From an uncultured Bacteroidota bacterium (GTDB lineage Bacteria > Bacteroidota > Bacteroidia > Flavobacteriales > Flavobacteriaceae), in assembly GCA_902622575.1 (NCBI GenBank), contig CACNQJ010000001.1, forward strand, positions 133,481 to 197,480: a stretch of 64,000 nt of DNA, read 5' to 3'. A program made the translations under genes and the position numbers. Shown one piece after another: positions 20,920 to 30,338 of this stretch (positions are counted from its first letter, which is position 1; the number at the start of each line of letters is the position of its first letter). Below the pieces are notes generated by a model that saw only the letters and a program-made list of their open reading frames with translations, made no database searches and was not told the origin of the DNA.

Positions 20920-22439
20920 GTTAAATTTTTACCTGTCATTGTTAGAGGTTTTTCAATGCCTAAAATATTTAATATTGTTGGAGCTACGTCCGCTAAAACT
21001 CCATTTTCAATATGCCTCACATCATCATCAATTATTATAATTGGTACTGGATTTATTGTGTGTGCTGTATTTGGTGATCCATTGCTATTTATCATAATAT
21101 CACTGTTTCCATGATCAGAAATAACCATAACCGAATATTGGTTTTTTATTGATTCATTAATAATCTTTTTTGTGCAATGATCTACTACCTCGCATGCTTT
21201 TACTGCTGATTTGAAGTTTCCAGTATGACCTACCATATCAGGGTTAGCAAAATTGAGACAAATAAACTCAGCAGATTTTTTTTTAATTTCTGGTAATATA
21301 GATTCTGTAATTTCCAATGCACTCATCTCAGGTTTTAGATCATATGTAGCAACTTTTGGCGATTGGCATAAAATTCTTTTTTCATTTTTGAATTTTTTTT
21401 CTTTTCCACCATTAAAGAAAAATGTAACGTGTGGATATTTTTCAGTCTCTGCTATTCTAATTTGCTTCATCTCATTATCGGAAATAATTTCACCAAGGGT
21501 ATTTTTAATATTTTCATTGTCATAAATTGTATCTATATTTTTATAATTATCATTATAGCTGGTCATAGTTACAAAATTTAAATCCAACTTTTTCATTCCA
21601 TGTTTATGTAAATCATTTTGGGTTAAAACCTCTGTCAGTTGACGTCCCCTATCTGTCCTAAAATTAAAAAACACTACCAAATCACCATCTTTAATTTTTG
21701 TCATTGGTTTTTTTTTCTCATCACAAAGTACAATTGGTTTTATGAACTCATCGGTGATTTCTTCTTCGTAAGAATTTTTTAAAGCTTCTTTAGTGTTGTT
21801 AGAGTATGATCCAATACCATTAACTAGTAAATCATACACTTTTTTTACTCTATCCCATCTCTTATCTCTATCCATTGCATAATATCTTCCGCAAATAGAT
21901 GCTAATTTGGTTTTTTTATGTTTTAAAAAATTTTCTAATTTTTCAATGAATCCAATAGCAGATTTTGGATCTACATCCCTGCCATCTGTAAATGCATGTA
22001 TAAACGCATTAGCCTCTTTTTTGGATTCAACTATATCAATTAATTCATATAAATGTGAAATATGAGAATGTACTCCACCATCTGAAACTAAGCCCATCAA
22101 GTGAATATTTTTTTTAGTAGATATAGCATCATCTAAAATTTTATTAATTTTTTTATTTTTTTTGAAACTTCCATTTTCAATTTCTTTATTAATCTTGACT
22201 AAGTCCTGATATATTATTCTTCCTGCTCCGATGTTCATATGACCAACCTCACTGTTGCCCATTTGACCTTTTGGAAGACCAACACTTTCACCATGAGTTA
22301 TTAGCTTAGCATTTGGGTATTTTTGAAGTAAAAAATCGTAAAATGGGGTTTCAGCTTGATCAATTGCTGATAACTCTTTATTTGATGCGATTCCCCATCC
22401 ATCAAGAATTAATAGGATTAATTTTTTATTTTTTTTCAA
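20916..22439 (-). CDS. gpmI: 2,3-bisphosphoglycerate-independent phosphoglycerate mutase
   Basis: LILLILDGWG, GQMGNSEVGHMNIGAGR, VSDGGVHSHISHL, FTDGRDVDPKSA, DHGNSD. Start placed at TTG 22439 (MKKNKKLILLILDGWG). Confidence 0.95.
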   Translation of the reverse strand: MKKNKKLILLILDGWGIASNKELSAIDQAETPFYDFLLQKYPNAKLITHGESVGLPKGQMGNSEVGHMNIGAGRIIYQDLVKINKEIENGSFKKNKKINKILDDAISTKKNIHLMGLVSDGGVHSHISHLYELIDIVESKKEANAFIHAFTDGRDVDPKSAIGFIEKLENFLKHKKTKLASICGRYYAMDRDKRWDRVKKVYDLLVNGIGSYSNNTKEALKNSYEEEITDEFIKPIVLCDEKKKPMTKIKDGDLVVFFNFRTDRGRQLTEVLTQNDLHKHGMKKLDLNFVTMTSYNDNYKNIDTIYDNENIKNTLGEIISDNEMKQIRIAETEKYPHVTFFFNGGKEKKFKNEKRILCQSPKVATYDLKPEMSALEITESILPEIKKKSAEFICLNFANPDMVGHTGNFKSAVKACEVVDHCTKKIINESIKNQYSVMVISDHGNSDIMINSNGSPNTAHTINPVPIIIIDDDVRHIENGVLADVAPTILNILGIEKPLTMTGKNLT

Positions 22440-22473
22440 ATTGATAATTCTATGCAAATTTAGCCATAAAATA

Positions 22474-23187
22474 TTATTTCAAATCAGGGTTGATTTCAAG
22501 AATATTATTATTGATGTAATTATTAATAAAATTATCACTAAATAATTGCTTTCCCTCAATATCAACTTTTGAAATAATATTAACAATATCAATTTTTAAA
22601 AATGCGGTTAAATATTTTTTCGATACAGGAACATAGCTGTAGTGCCATGGTTCATATTCAAAGCCTTTTCTGTTTGGGTTATTGGTGTAAGTTAGGTGAA
22701 ACCCATAATTCATTGAATTTTTATCCATCCATTTTTTAAGTTTGTGGAAAATCCCACCATTTTCATATTTTTTGGCGATCAAAGGGTCTTTTTCATTCTC
22801 AAAATCCTTATCTATAACATCAATTTCAGTACCCCAGTGATGTCTTGAGGTTCCAGGAATTGTAGAAAATCTTATTATTTCGTTAATGGCTTCATTAGGG
22901 GATAATTTATATTCATTTGTAAACCTTTCAAACTTTGAATTCCATATTTTTTTTTGCCTTTCAAAATCACGAAATCCTGAAACTATCTTTATGTTAACTC
23001 CATCCTGCAGAGCAGCTTTTTTCATTTTTTCAAAAGCGTCAAACGTATTTTTTTCAAGTTGTATTGTGTCACCAACTAAATTGTTGTGCTCAATTCCCAA
23101 TAATAATTTGTAATCAATTTTTTGTGAATTCATAAAATTTGAACCAATAACTAATAATATCAAACATAATAATTTATGATTTATCAT
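22474..23187 (-). CDS. M15 family D-alanyl-D-alanine carboxypeptidase (VanY-like)
   Basis: SGFRDFERQ, SRHHWGTEIDVID, EPWHYSYV. Confidence 0.88.
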   Translation of the reverse strand: MINHKLLCLILLVIGSNFMNSQKIDYKLLLGIEHNNLVGDTIQLEKNTFDAFEKMKKAALQDGVNIKIVSGFRDFERQKKIWNSKFERFTNEYKLSPNEAINEIIRFSTIPGTSRHHWGTEIDVIDKDFENEKDPLIAKKYENGGIFHKLKKWMDKNSMNYGFHLTYTNNPNRKGFEYEPWHYSYVPVSKKYLTAFLKIDIVNIISKVDIEGKQLFSDNFINNYINNNILEINPDLK

Positions 23188-23624
23188 AGTTCTTTATACA
23201 TTAAATAGTGTAAGCCAATTTGTCCAATTGAATATTTAATATTACTATTTTGATAATTTAATTTTAAATAAAAATTTAAAGCACTTTCTCTTGCATTCAT
23301 CCATACATTTTTAACATTCATTTGCTTAAGCTTTTTCTCAACTTTTTCAACCAATTCTTTACCAATGCCTTTTTTTTGATATTCAAATTCAATACATAAT
23401 CCCCTCATCTGATAGCAGTTCTCAATTTTCATTTTGTCACATTCATTATTTATTAATGTAACAGCCCCTACGAGCTTATTAGAGATAAAAGCTCCTAAAT
23501 GAAAAGAATCTTTTCGATTATCACCAATATATGTACATTCTTTTGGGTTTTTATTATTTCTAAGAATTTTACTTCTTATAAACAAGAGCTCATTTGATTT
23601 AATTAATTTTATAGTTAAATTCAA
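23184..23624 (-). CDS. GNAT family N-acetyltransferase
   Basis: MRGLCIEFEYQKKGIGKELVEKVEK (acetyl-CoA binding motif), NAR..ALNFYLKLNY. Confidence 0.85.
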   Translation of the reverse strand: MNLTIKLIKSNELLFIRSKILRNNKNPKECTYIGDNRKDSFHLGAFISNKLVGAVTLINNECDKMKIENCYQMRGLCIEFEYQKKGIGKELVEKVEKKLKQMNVKNVWMNARESALNFYLKLNYQNSNIKYSIGQIGLHYLMYKEL

Positions 23625-23663
23625 CGTAACAAATTTATTATTAAAATAATTAAAATTTTTGTT

Positions 23664-23735
23664 GCGGGAGTAGCTCAGTTGGTAGAGCGTCAGCCTTCCA
23701 AGCTGAATGTCGCCGGTTCGAACCCGGTCTCCCGC
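23664..23735 (+). tRNA. tRNA-Gly (anticodon TCC)
   Basis: Cloverleaf: GCGGGAG...CTCCCGC acceptor, GCTCAGTTGGTAGAGC D-arm, TCAGC-CTTCCAA-GCTGA anticodon arm, GGTTCGAACCC T-arm; CCA not encoded. Confidence 0.95.
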
Positions 23736-23748
23736 TCATATTAATAAA

Positions 23749-24510
23749 ATGAATTTTATATTAAAAATTATAATTGCAATATTAGTTTTATTACAAACTA
23801 ATGAAAACGATTGGGAGTATTTATTTAATGGGAAAGACCTAAACAATTGGACTGTTAAAATTAAAGGTTATCCAAGTGGAGAAAATTATGGTAAAACTTT
23901 CAAGGTGATTGATGGAGAAATTCAGGTCTCATATGAAAATTATGAAAATTTTGACTTTAGATATGGACATCTATATTACACAAAGAAAAAATTTAAAAAC
24001 TATCATCTAAAACTTGAATATAAGTTTTTTGGACAACAAGCTAAAGGTGGAGAAGGTTGGGCTACAAAGAATAGTGGAGTTATGTTTCACAGTCAACATC
24101 CTGAAACCTTATTAATTGATCAACCATTTCCAGTTAGTATTGAAACACAATTCTTAGGTGGTCTTGGAGTTGGTATGCGACCAACTGGAAATTTGTGCAC
24201 ACCTGGAACTGATGTGGATATTAATAAAATAAAAGTTAAAAAGCATTGTACAAGATCAAACTCACAAACATTTAATAATGATGATTGGGTTTCAGCAGAA
24301 ATTATTGTTTATTCAGATTCTATTGCTCATCATATCATTAATGGGAAAAGAGTATTATCTTATACAAATTTAAGATATGGTGATGATGGTAGGCTGCCTA
24401 ATAATATGCTCCACATGAAAGATAAAAAGTTATCTGAGGGATATATTTCATTGCAATCCGAAAGTCATCCTATAAAATTTAGAAATATTAAAATTAAATC
24501 ACTTGATTAA
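23749..24510 (+). CDS. DUF1080 (3-keto-disaccharide hydrolase) domain protein
   Basis: WEYLFNGKDLNNWTVKIKGYP, GVMFHSQHPE, SIETQFLGG. ATG 23749; the ORF-track start lies inside the tRNA. Confidence 0.85.
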   Translation: MNFILKIIIAILVLLQTNENDWEYLFNGKDLNNWTVKIKGYPSGENYGKTFKVIDGEIQVSYENYENFDFRYGHLYYTKKKFKNYHLKLEYKFFGQQAKGGEGWATKNSGVMFHSQHPETLLIDQPFPVSIETQFLGGLGVGMRPTGNLCTPGTDVDINKIKVKKHCTRSNSQTFNNDDWVSAEIIVYSDSIAHHIINGKRVLSYTNLRYGDDGRLPNNMLHMKDKKLSEGYISLQSESHPIKFRNIKIKSLD

Positions 24511-24511
24511 C

Positions 24512-25255
24512 ATGAGAATTTTTTTAGTTATTCTATTATTAATTTCTCTTAACATCACTAATTCTCAGGATGATTACAGGACTTGGATTAAGGGAAAAGT
24601 CCTTTATAAAAATGTCAATGTGAGCTCAGCCAATGTTATTAATAATACATCTCAACAAGCAACTACGACTGATGACGATGGTGAATTTGAAATTGAAGTA
24701 AAACTTAATGACAAATTAATTTTTTCCTCTGTACAATATCAAATAAGAGAATTAAATATTACAAAAGAAATTTTGCAAAGAAATAGAATTGTGATTGATG
24801 TTAATGAGAAGGTCAATGAACTAGATCAGGTAGTTATAACACCCGAAAATCAGCAAAAGTTTCTTGACTTAAAAGAGGAAGAGTTTAAAAGATTCGATTA
24901 CAGTTTTGATAAATCTACCAGAGTTACTAACGTTATTAATGAGCAAGGTAAATTAAAGGATGGAATTAATTTTGTAAATCTTTACAGACTAATTTCGAAT
25001 TCATTAAAAAATAGATCTAGTGAGGAAAAGTCAAGTTATAAATATAATCCAAGTGACCTCCTTAGAGAGCTTTATGACGATATTTTTTTCACAAAAAATT
25101 TGATGATTCCAACAGAAAAAATAAACGAATTTTTACTTTTTTGTGATGATAATTTTCCTGACAGAATTTTGCTCAAAAAGGATAATGAATTTGAACTTAT
25201 TGAATTCTTAGTTAAACAAAGCAAAAGGTTTGTTAAAAATATTGCCAAAGACTAA
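24512..25255 (+). CDS. Carboxypeptidase regulatory-like domain protein (secreted)
   Basis: Signal peptide; IKGKVLYKNVNVSSANVINNTSQQATTTDDDGEFEIEVKLNDKLIFSSVQY. Confidence 0.75.
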   Translation: MRIFLVILLLISLNITNSQDDYRTWIKGKVLYKNVNVSSANVINNTSQQATTTDDDGEFEIEVKLNDKLIFSSVQYQIRELNITKEILQRNRIVIDVNEKVNELDQVVITPENQQKFLDLKEEEFKRFDYSFDKSTRVTNVINEQGKLKDGINFVNLYRLISNSLKNRSSEEKSSYKYNPSDLLRELYDDIFFTKNLMIPTEKINEFLLFCDDNFPDRILLKKDNEFELIEFLVKQSKRFVKNIAKD

Positions 25256-26024
25256 TTATATATTATTTGCTCTGCTATTTTCAGTTGGTTTGATTGGCCA
25301 AGAAAAAGAGTTTAAAACACTAGTTGGTGAAGTAATAAATGATAGCATTGACGTAAGCGGAATTCATGTCATTAATGGGAGCTCTGGAGGAAAATCAATT
25401 ACAGATAAAAACGGTTTTTTTAAAGTTGGAGTTAGGAAAAATGATTCCATTTACTTTACATCAATACAAATCAAAACACAAATGATAATTATTGAGGAAA
25501 CAGTATTTAAGTCTGATTCAATTAGAGTATATCTAGAACCAATTGTTAATCAGCTTGACAGCGTTACAGTATCACCGAATAATTTGTCTGGTGATTTGCT
25601 TGCTGATATGAAACAAATAAAAGAGAAAGAGGTTTTTAATTTTGATGATGCTGGGATACCTGGTTTTAAGGGCGAAAGGAAAGAAAAAATTGTATATAAA
25701 AATAGCTCAAGTGTACTTGTTAGTGTAATTCTTTTGCCATTAATGCCTTTGGATGTTGATGCAGTTTACAAACAACTAAGTGGATATTATAAAACATTAA
25801 GATCCGCAAGAAAATTGGAGTCTCGATCAGGGACAGCAGTTGATATTATTCAATTTTATGGTGTCGACTTTTTTATTGATAGTTATGATTTAAATATTAA
25901 TAGCGTTTATGAGTTTGTTTTAGGTTCAATGGAAAATTATGATGTGGAAGCTTATTTTAGAAATTCAAATCATAACCTAGTTTTAACAAGTTTTAAAAAT
26001 TTTTATGAATCCATTAATAACTAA
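25242..26024 (+). CDS. Carboxypeptidase regulatory-like domain protein (secreted), paralogue of preceding gene
   Basis: LVGEVINDSIDVSGIHVINGSSGGKSITDKNGFFKVGVRKNDSIYFTSIQ; probable TTG start at 25242 with signal peptide PKTNYILFALLFSVGLIGQ. Confidence 0.72.
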   Translation: MPKTNYILFALLFSVGLIGQEKEFKTLVGEVINDSIDVSGIHVINGSSGGKSITDKNGFFKVGVRKNDSIYFTSIQIKTQMIIIEETVFKSDSIRVYLEPIVNQLDSVTVSPNNLSGDLLADMKQIKEKEVFNFDDAGIPGFKGERKEKIVYKNSSSVLVSVILLPLMPLDVDAVYKQLSGYYKTLRSARKLESRSGTAVDIIQFYGVDFFIDSYDLNINSVYEFVLGSMENYDVEAYFRNSNHNLVLTSFKNFYESINN

Positions 26025-26481
26025 ATTTTTTGTTCTACTAATATTATTTTTTCATAAGTATTATGTAAGTTCAACATTAATAGACTACAGTAACGATTCT
26101 CAAACACATCAGGTCAGTTTAAAAATTTTTCATGATGATTTAGAAAAAGATTTGGGGTATAAAACAAATGAATTAGATTATTCAGACTACGTTAATACAA
26201 ACACAATTATAAAAAATTATTTAAAAAACAACTTTAAAATTTACAGTAAAGAAGGTAAGTTAAAATTAGATTATTTGGGTTTTGAAAGAAAAAATGACTT
26301 GTTGATTTATTACATAGAAATTTACAATCCTAATAATTTAAAAAATTTTGTTGTAGAAAATAAGATTTTATTTAACTCATTTAAGAATCAAAAAAATATT
26401 ATTCTTTACAGAAAAAGCAATTATAAAAAAAGCTTCATTCACACATATGATAATTTTCAAAGTGTCTTATCAATTCCGTAA
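26005..26481 (+). CDS. DUF6702-like small secreted protein
   Basis: Signal-like N-terminus; HQVSLKIFHDDLEKDL; located directly before the M1 peptidase as is common in Flavobacteriia. Confidence 0.55.
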   Translation: MNPLITKFFVLLILFFHKYYVSSTLIDYSNDSQTHQVSLKIFHDDLEKDLGYKTNELDYSDYVNTNTIIKNYLKNNFKIYSKEGKLKLDYLGFERKNDLLIYYIEIYNPNNLKNFVVENKILFNSFKNQKNIILYRKSNYKKSFIHTYDNFQSVLSIP

Positions 26482-26507
26482 TATATTTATTAAATTTATC
26501 GCAAAAT

Positions 26508-28802
26508 TTGATCATGAAAAAAAGTCTTGTTACACTATTATTAATTTGTTTCATAATTCCGTTTAATTCAATTTCTCAAGATGAAAGACAGCAAGGACAC
26601 ACAAATACCAATAAATTCCGACAGTTATATGATGAGTTCGCAAGTCCCAATATGTTTAGAACAGCCTCAGGAGCCCCTGGACCAGCTTATTATCAACAAA
26701 GAGCTGATTATAAAATAAATGTTGAGCTTGATGATAAAAACAAAAAAATATATGGTGATGAAATAATAACTTATACTAACAATTCACCAGAAACCTTAAG
26801 TTATTTATGGGTTCAGTTGGATCAAAATGTAAGGAAAAAAGACTCTCCCAGCCTAGAAATCGATTCTGAAGGTGTAAGTATGGCTTATATTCCTGATTCG
26901 TTTGACAAAGAATATTTAAAGGAGTCATTTGATGGAGGATTTAATATTGAATATGTGTTAGCTATAGACAACAAACCCTTAGATTATATTATCAACCAAA
27001 CAATGATGAGGATTGATTTGCCAAATCCCATTTCCACTGGACAAAGTTTTGCATTTAAAATCAAGTGGTGGTACAACATAAATGATCATGTAAAACAAGA
27101 CGGAAGATCTGGGTATGAGACATTCCCTAACGATGAAAATAGAGCATATATTATTGCTCAGTTTTTCCCTAGAATGTGTGTATATAATGAGGTTGAGGGT
27201 TGGCAGAACTACCAATTCTGGGGTGATGGAGAGTTTGCGTTACCTTTTGGAGATTATGATGTCAATATAACCGTCCCCGCTGACCATGTTTTAGAAGCTA
27301 CAGGTGAATTAATTAACAGAAAAGAGGTTTATTCGAAAGAGATGATAAAGAGGTATAATAAGGCTAAAAAATCATTTGATGAACCTGTTGTAATTGTTTC
27401 TCAGGAGGAAGCTATTGAAGCTGAAAAAACTTTTTCAAATGAGAAAAAAACCTGGAAATTCTCCGCAAAGAATGTTAGAGATTTTGCATTTGCAACCTCC
27501 AGAAAGTATATTCTTGATATGATGGCTGTTAAGATTGGAAATGAAGATATAATGGCTGTTTCATTATATCCAAGAGAGGGTAATCCTCTTTGGGAAGAAT
27601 ATTCGACAATAACAGTCGTTGAAGCTTTAAAATCATTTTCAAAATATACATTTGATTATCCATATCATAAAGCGGTTTCAGTACACGCACACCGAATTGG
27701 AATGGAATACCCCATGATATGTTTTAATTTCGGAAGACCTAATATTGATGGGTCTTACTCCGATGATGAAAAGTTTGGAATGATAGGTGTTATAATCCAT
27801 GAAATTGGTCATAATTTCTTTCCAATGATTGTTAATAGTGATGAAAGACAATGGGCTTGGATGGATGAAGGATTAACTACTTTTGTTCAATACCTGGCAG
27901 AACAAGAGTTTGGTGAAAAATATCCAGAGGCTATTTATCCAAACAAGAATTTTCCATCTGATCGTGGACCAGCAAATATGATTACAGATTACATGAGTGT
28001 TGATCAAAACTTCTTAGCGCCAATAATGTCTAACCCTGAAAATGTTTTCAGTTTAGGTCCTAATGCATATGGTAAACCAGCCACTGCTCTAAATATTTTA
28101 AGGGAAACAATTATGGGTAAGGAATTATTTGATTATGCGTTCAAAACCTATTCACAAAGATGGATGTTTAAGCACCCAACACCTGAAGACTTTTTTAGAA
28201 CCATGGAAGATGCTTCAGCTGTAGACTTAGATTGGTTTTGGAGAGGATGGTTTTACACTACTGATTTCGTGGATATCTCTATAAAAGAATTAAATCAGTA
28301 TTACGTTTCACCAAATCCTGGAGAAGAAATGAAAAAATTCATGAAGGAGAGAGGATTAGTGAGAAATAGACTGAGACCGCTAATATTCTTTGAAAAGTTT
28401 GAAAATGATGTTGATAATGATAGAGATAATAATCCTCTTGAGAATTCTATGCTATTAAACAATTACTTAAAAGAGAATTATACAACTGATCAGATTAATG
28501 ATTTGCAAATTCCCAAATATTTTTATGAAATTGTTTTTGAAAAACCTGGTGGATTAGTAATGCCAATAATCATTGATATAAAGTATGAGGACGGAGAAAT
28601 CATAAGAAAAAAATATCCGGCACAAGTTTGGAGAAAAAATGACAAAGAGGTCAGAAAAGTTATAGCATCTAATAGAAAAATTTTAGAAATAATTTTGGAT
28701 CCAGAAGAGGAAACAGCTGACATAGATACAAGAAATAATTCGTGGCCAAAAAAAGAAGAAAGTACAGATTTTGATAAATTTAAATCTAAAATTCAAGGAT
28801 GA
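26508..28802 (+). CDS. M1 family metallopeptidase
   Basis: Zinc motif VIIHEIGHNFFPMIVNSDERQWAWMDEGLTTF; signal peptide. Confidence 0.95.
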   Translation: MIMKKSLVTLLLICFIIPFNSISQDERQQGHTNTNKFRQLYDEFASPNMFRTASGAPGPAYYQQRADYKINVELDDKNKKIYGDEIITYTNNSPETLSYLWVQLDQNVRKKDSPSLEIDSEGVSMAYIPDSFDKEYLKESFDGGFNIEYVLAIDNKPLDYIINQTMMRIDLPNPISTGQSFAFKIKWWYNINDHVKQDGRSGYETFPNDENRAYIIAQFFPRMCVYNEVEGWQNYQFWGDGEFALPFGDYDVNITVPADHVLEATGELINRKEVYSKEMIKRYNKAKKSFDEPVVIVSQEEAIEAEKTFSNEKKTWKFSAKNVRDFAFATSRKYILDMMAVKIGNEDIMAVSLYPREGNPLWEEYSTITVVEALKSFSKYTFDYPYHKAVSVHAHRIGMEYPMICFNFGRPNIDGSYSDDEKFGMIGVIIHEIGHNFFPMIVNSDERQWAWMDEGLTTFVQYLAEQEFGEKYPEAIYPNKNFPSDRGPANMITDYMSVDQNFLAPIMSNPENVFSLGPNAYGKPATALNILRETIMGKELFDYAFKTYSQRWMFKHPTPEDFFRTMEDASAVDLDWFWRGWFYTTDFVDISIKELNQYYVSPNPGEEMKKFMKERGLVRNRLRPLIFFEKFENDVDNDRDNNPLENSMLLNNYLKENYTTDQINDLQIPKYFYEIVFEKPGGLVMPIIIDIKYEDGEIIRKKYPAQVWRKNDKEVRKVIASNRKILEIILDPEEETADIDTRNNSWPKKEESTDFDKFKSKIQG

Positions 28803-29065
28803 CATTTTTATTTATTAGTGGGGCAGAAATAGTTTTTATATTTTTTATAATTCTGATGATATTTGGTGCAGATAGGATACCTGATATTGCTAAGGGAATG
28901 GCCAAAGGAATAAGAAAAGTTAAAGATGCTACTCAAGAAATAAAAAGTGAAATAAAAAAGAGTGCTGATAAGAAAGGTGTCGATACTGATTCTATAACTA
29001 AGGAGATTGACAAGGTTAAAGATGATATAGACGACTTAACTGGGTCTATAAAACGAAACCTTTAA
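28799..29065 (+). CDS. tatA: Twin-arginine translocase TatA/TatE family subunit
   Basis: 88 aa; IFFIILMIFGADRIPDIAKGMAKGIRKVKDATQEIK; ATGA overlap with the M1 gene. Confidence 0.9.
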   Translation: MTFLFISGAEIVFIFFIILMIFGADRIPDIAKGMAKGIRKVKDATQEIKSEIKKSADKKGVDTDSITKEIDKVKDDIDDLTGSIKRNL

Positions 29066-29706
29066 TTTTTTAAAATAATATTCAAACCATCCCTTAGTGG
29101 TAAAATAATATTTTCTACTCTTTTATCATTGATAATCTTTTTATTAAAATCAATTAAATATTGTGTTACTTCATCATTGTAATTTTCTGGATTAACTACT
29201 TTACCAGTCCAGAGTACGTTGTCTGCAATGATTAATCCTCCACTTTTTAACTTATCAATGACCAAATCATAATATTCGATATAATTTTCTTTATCTGCGT
29301 CTAAAAAAACTAAATCAAATTGTTCGTCAATAGCACTAATTAGGTTTTTAGCATCACCAACATGACGAATAATTGAGTTATTATTATTTGATTTTGTGAA
29401 ATATTTATTTTGGATCGTAACCAGTTCCTCATTTATATCAATAGTGTGAATTATTCCATTCTCTAACAAACCCTCGGACATACATATTGCTGAATATCCC
29501 GTGTATGTTCCAATTTCGAGTATTTTTTTTGGTTTAATTAGTTTAGTTATGATAGATAAAAACCTTCCTTGTAAGTGCCCACTTAACATCCTGGGGTTTA
29601 AGATCTTTAAATAAGTCTCTTTGTTTAATTCTTTTAAAACTTCAGGTTCTTCAGATGAGTTTTTTTCAATATACTCTTCAATTTTATGATTTACTATATC
29701 ACTCAT
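29062..29706 (-). CDS. O-methyltransferase (class I SAM)
   Basis: KKILEIGTYTGYSAICMSEGL, FDLVFLDADKENYIEYYDLVIDKLKSGGLIIADNVLWTGKV. Confidence 0.92.
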   Translation of the reverse strand: MSDIVNHKIEEYIEKNSSEEPEVLKELNKETYLKILNPRMLSGHLQGRFLSIITKLIKPKKILEIGTYTGYSAICMSEGLLENGIIHTIDINEELVTIQNKYFTKSNNNNSIIRHVGDAKNLISAIDEQFDLVFLDADKENYIEYYDLVIDKLKSGGLIIADNVLWTGKVVNPENYNDEVTQYLIDFNKKIINDKRVENIILPLRDGLNIILKN

Positions 29707-30320
29707 TTTTTTGGACGTGCATATTCAAATCTTTCGATCAATTTTGTTTCAGCATAACCATCAAGACCATTAATAGCTACAGTTTTGGCATCATCTAATT
29801 TAAGCCAACCATCGTCCTGTAATATTCCATCATCTACATATACACCTTCAATTGAAGCGACAACTAAGATTGTGTCATTTTCTTTTATGTCATATTCATT
29901 TAGGTATTTGCATGCAAGTTTTATTTTTGAGCTTTTTACAAAGGGAGCTATAAAATCATCAAGGTATTCAGCTTCTAAATTAGTTTTATCAAATTCAGAA
30001 ATTTCTTTCGGATATTTGGCTGAGGTGTGGTGAGCATCTTCAATATCATCAACATTAATATGATTTACTGTGAAATACTTTTGTTTAAACATGTTGTTAT
30101 ATGTGTTACGAGGAACTGTTCTTGGCCTAAGTACGAATCCAATCATTGCAGGATTACTACCTAGGTGTGTTATGGAACTAAATACTGCCAAGTTGGTGTT
30201 TCCATCACTATCAACTGTACCTAAAAGATTAGCAGATTTGTATCCAGTGCAACTGTTAATTAAGTTTAATCTGTAAATTTTATCTAGATTATCTATTTTT
30301 TCTTTACTAAAATGTTTCAT
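29703..30320 (-). CDS. Flavin reductase family protein
   Basis: NLAVFSSITHLGSNPAMIGFVLRPRTVPRNTYNNM, FTVNHI. Confidence 0.85.
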   Translation of the reverse strand: MKHFSKEKIDNLDKIYRLNLINSCTGYKSANLLGTVDSDGNTNLAVFSSITHLGSNPAMIGFVLRPRTVPRNTYNNMFKQKYFTVNHINVDDIEDAHHTSAKYPKEISEFDKTNLEAEYLDDFIAPFVKSSKIKLACKYLNEYDIKENDTILVVASIEGVYVDDGILQDDGWLKLDDAKTVAINGLDGYAETKLIERFEYARPKK

Positions 30321-30338
30321 TTTTATTAATTTAAAATT

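Noticed and set aside
23707-23748. ORF-track start of the DUF1080 gene inside tRNA-Gly
   Set aside because: Those codons are tRNA sequence; ATG 23749 begins a proper hydrophobic leader.
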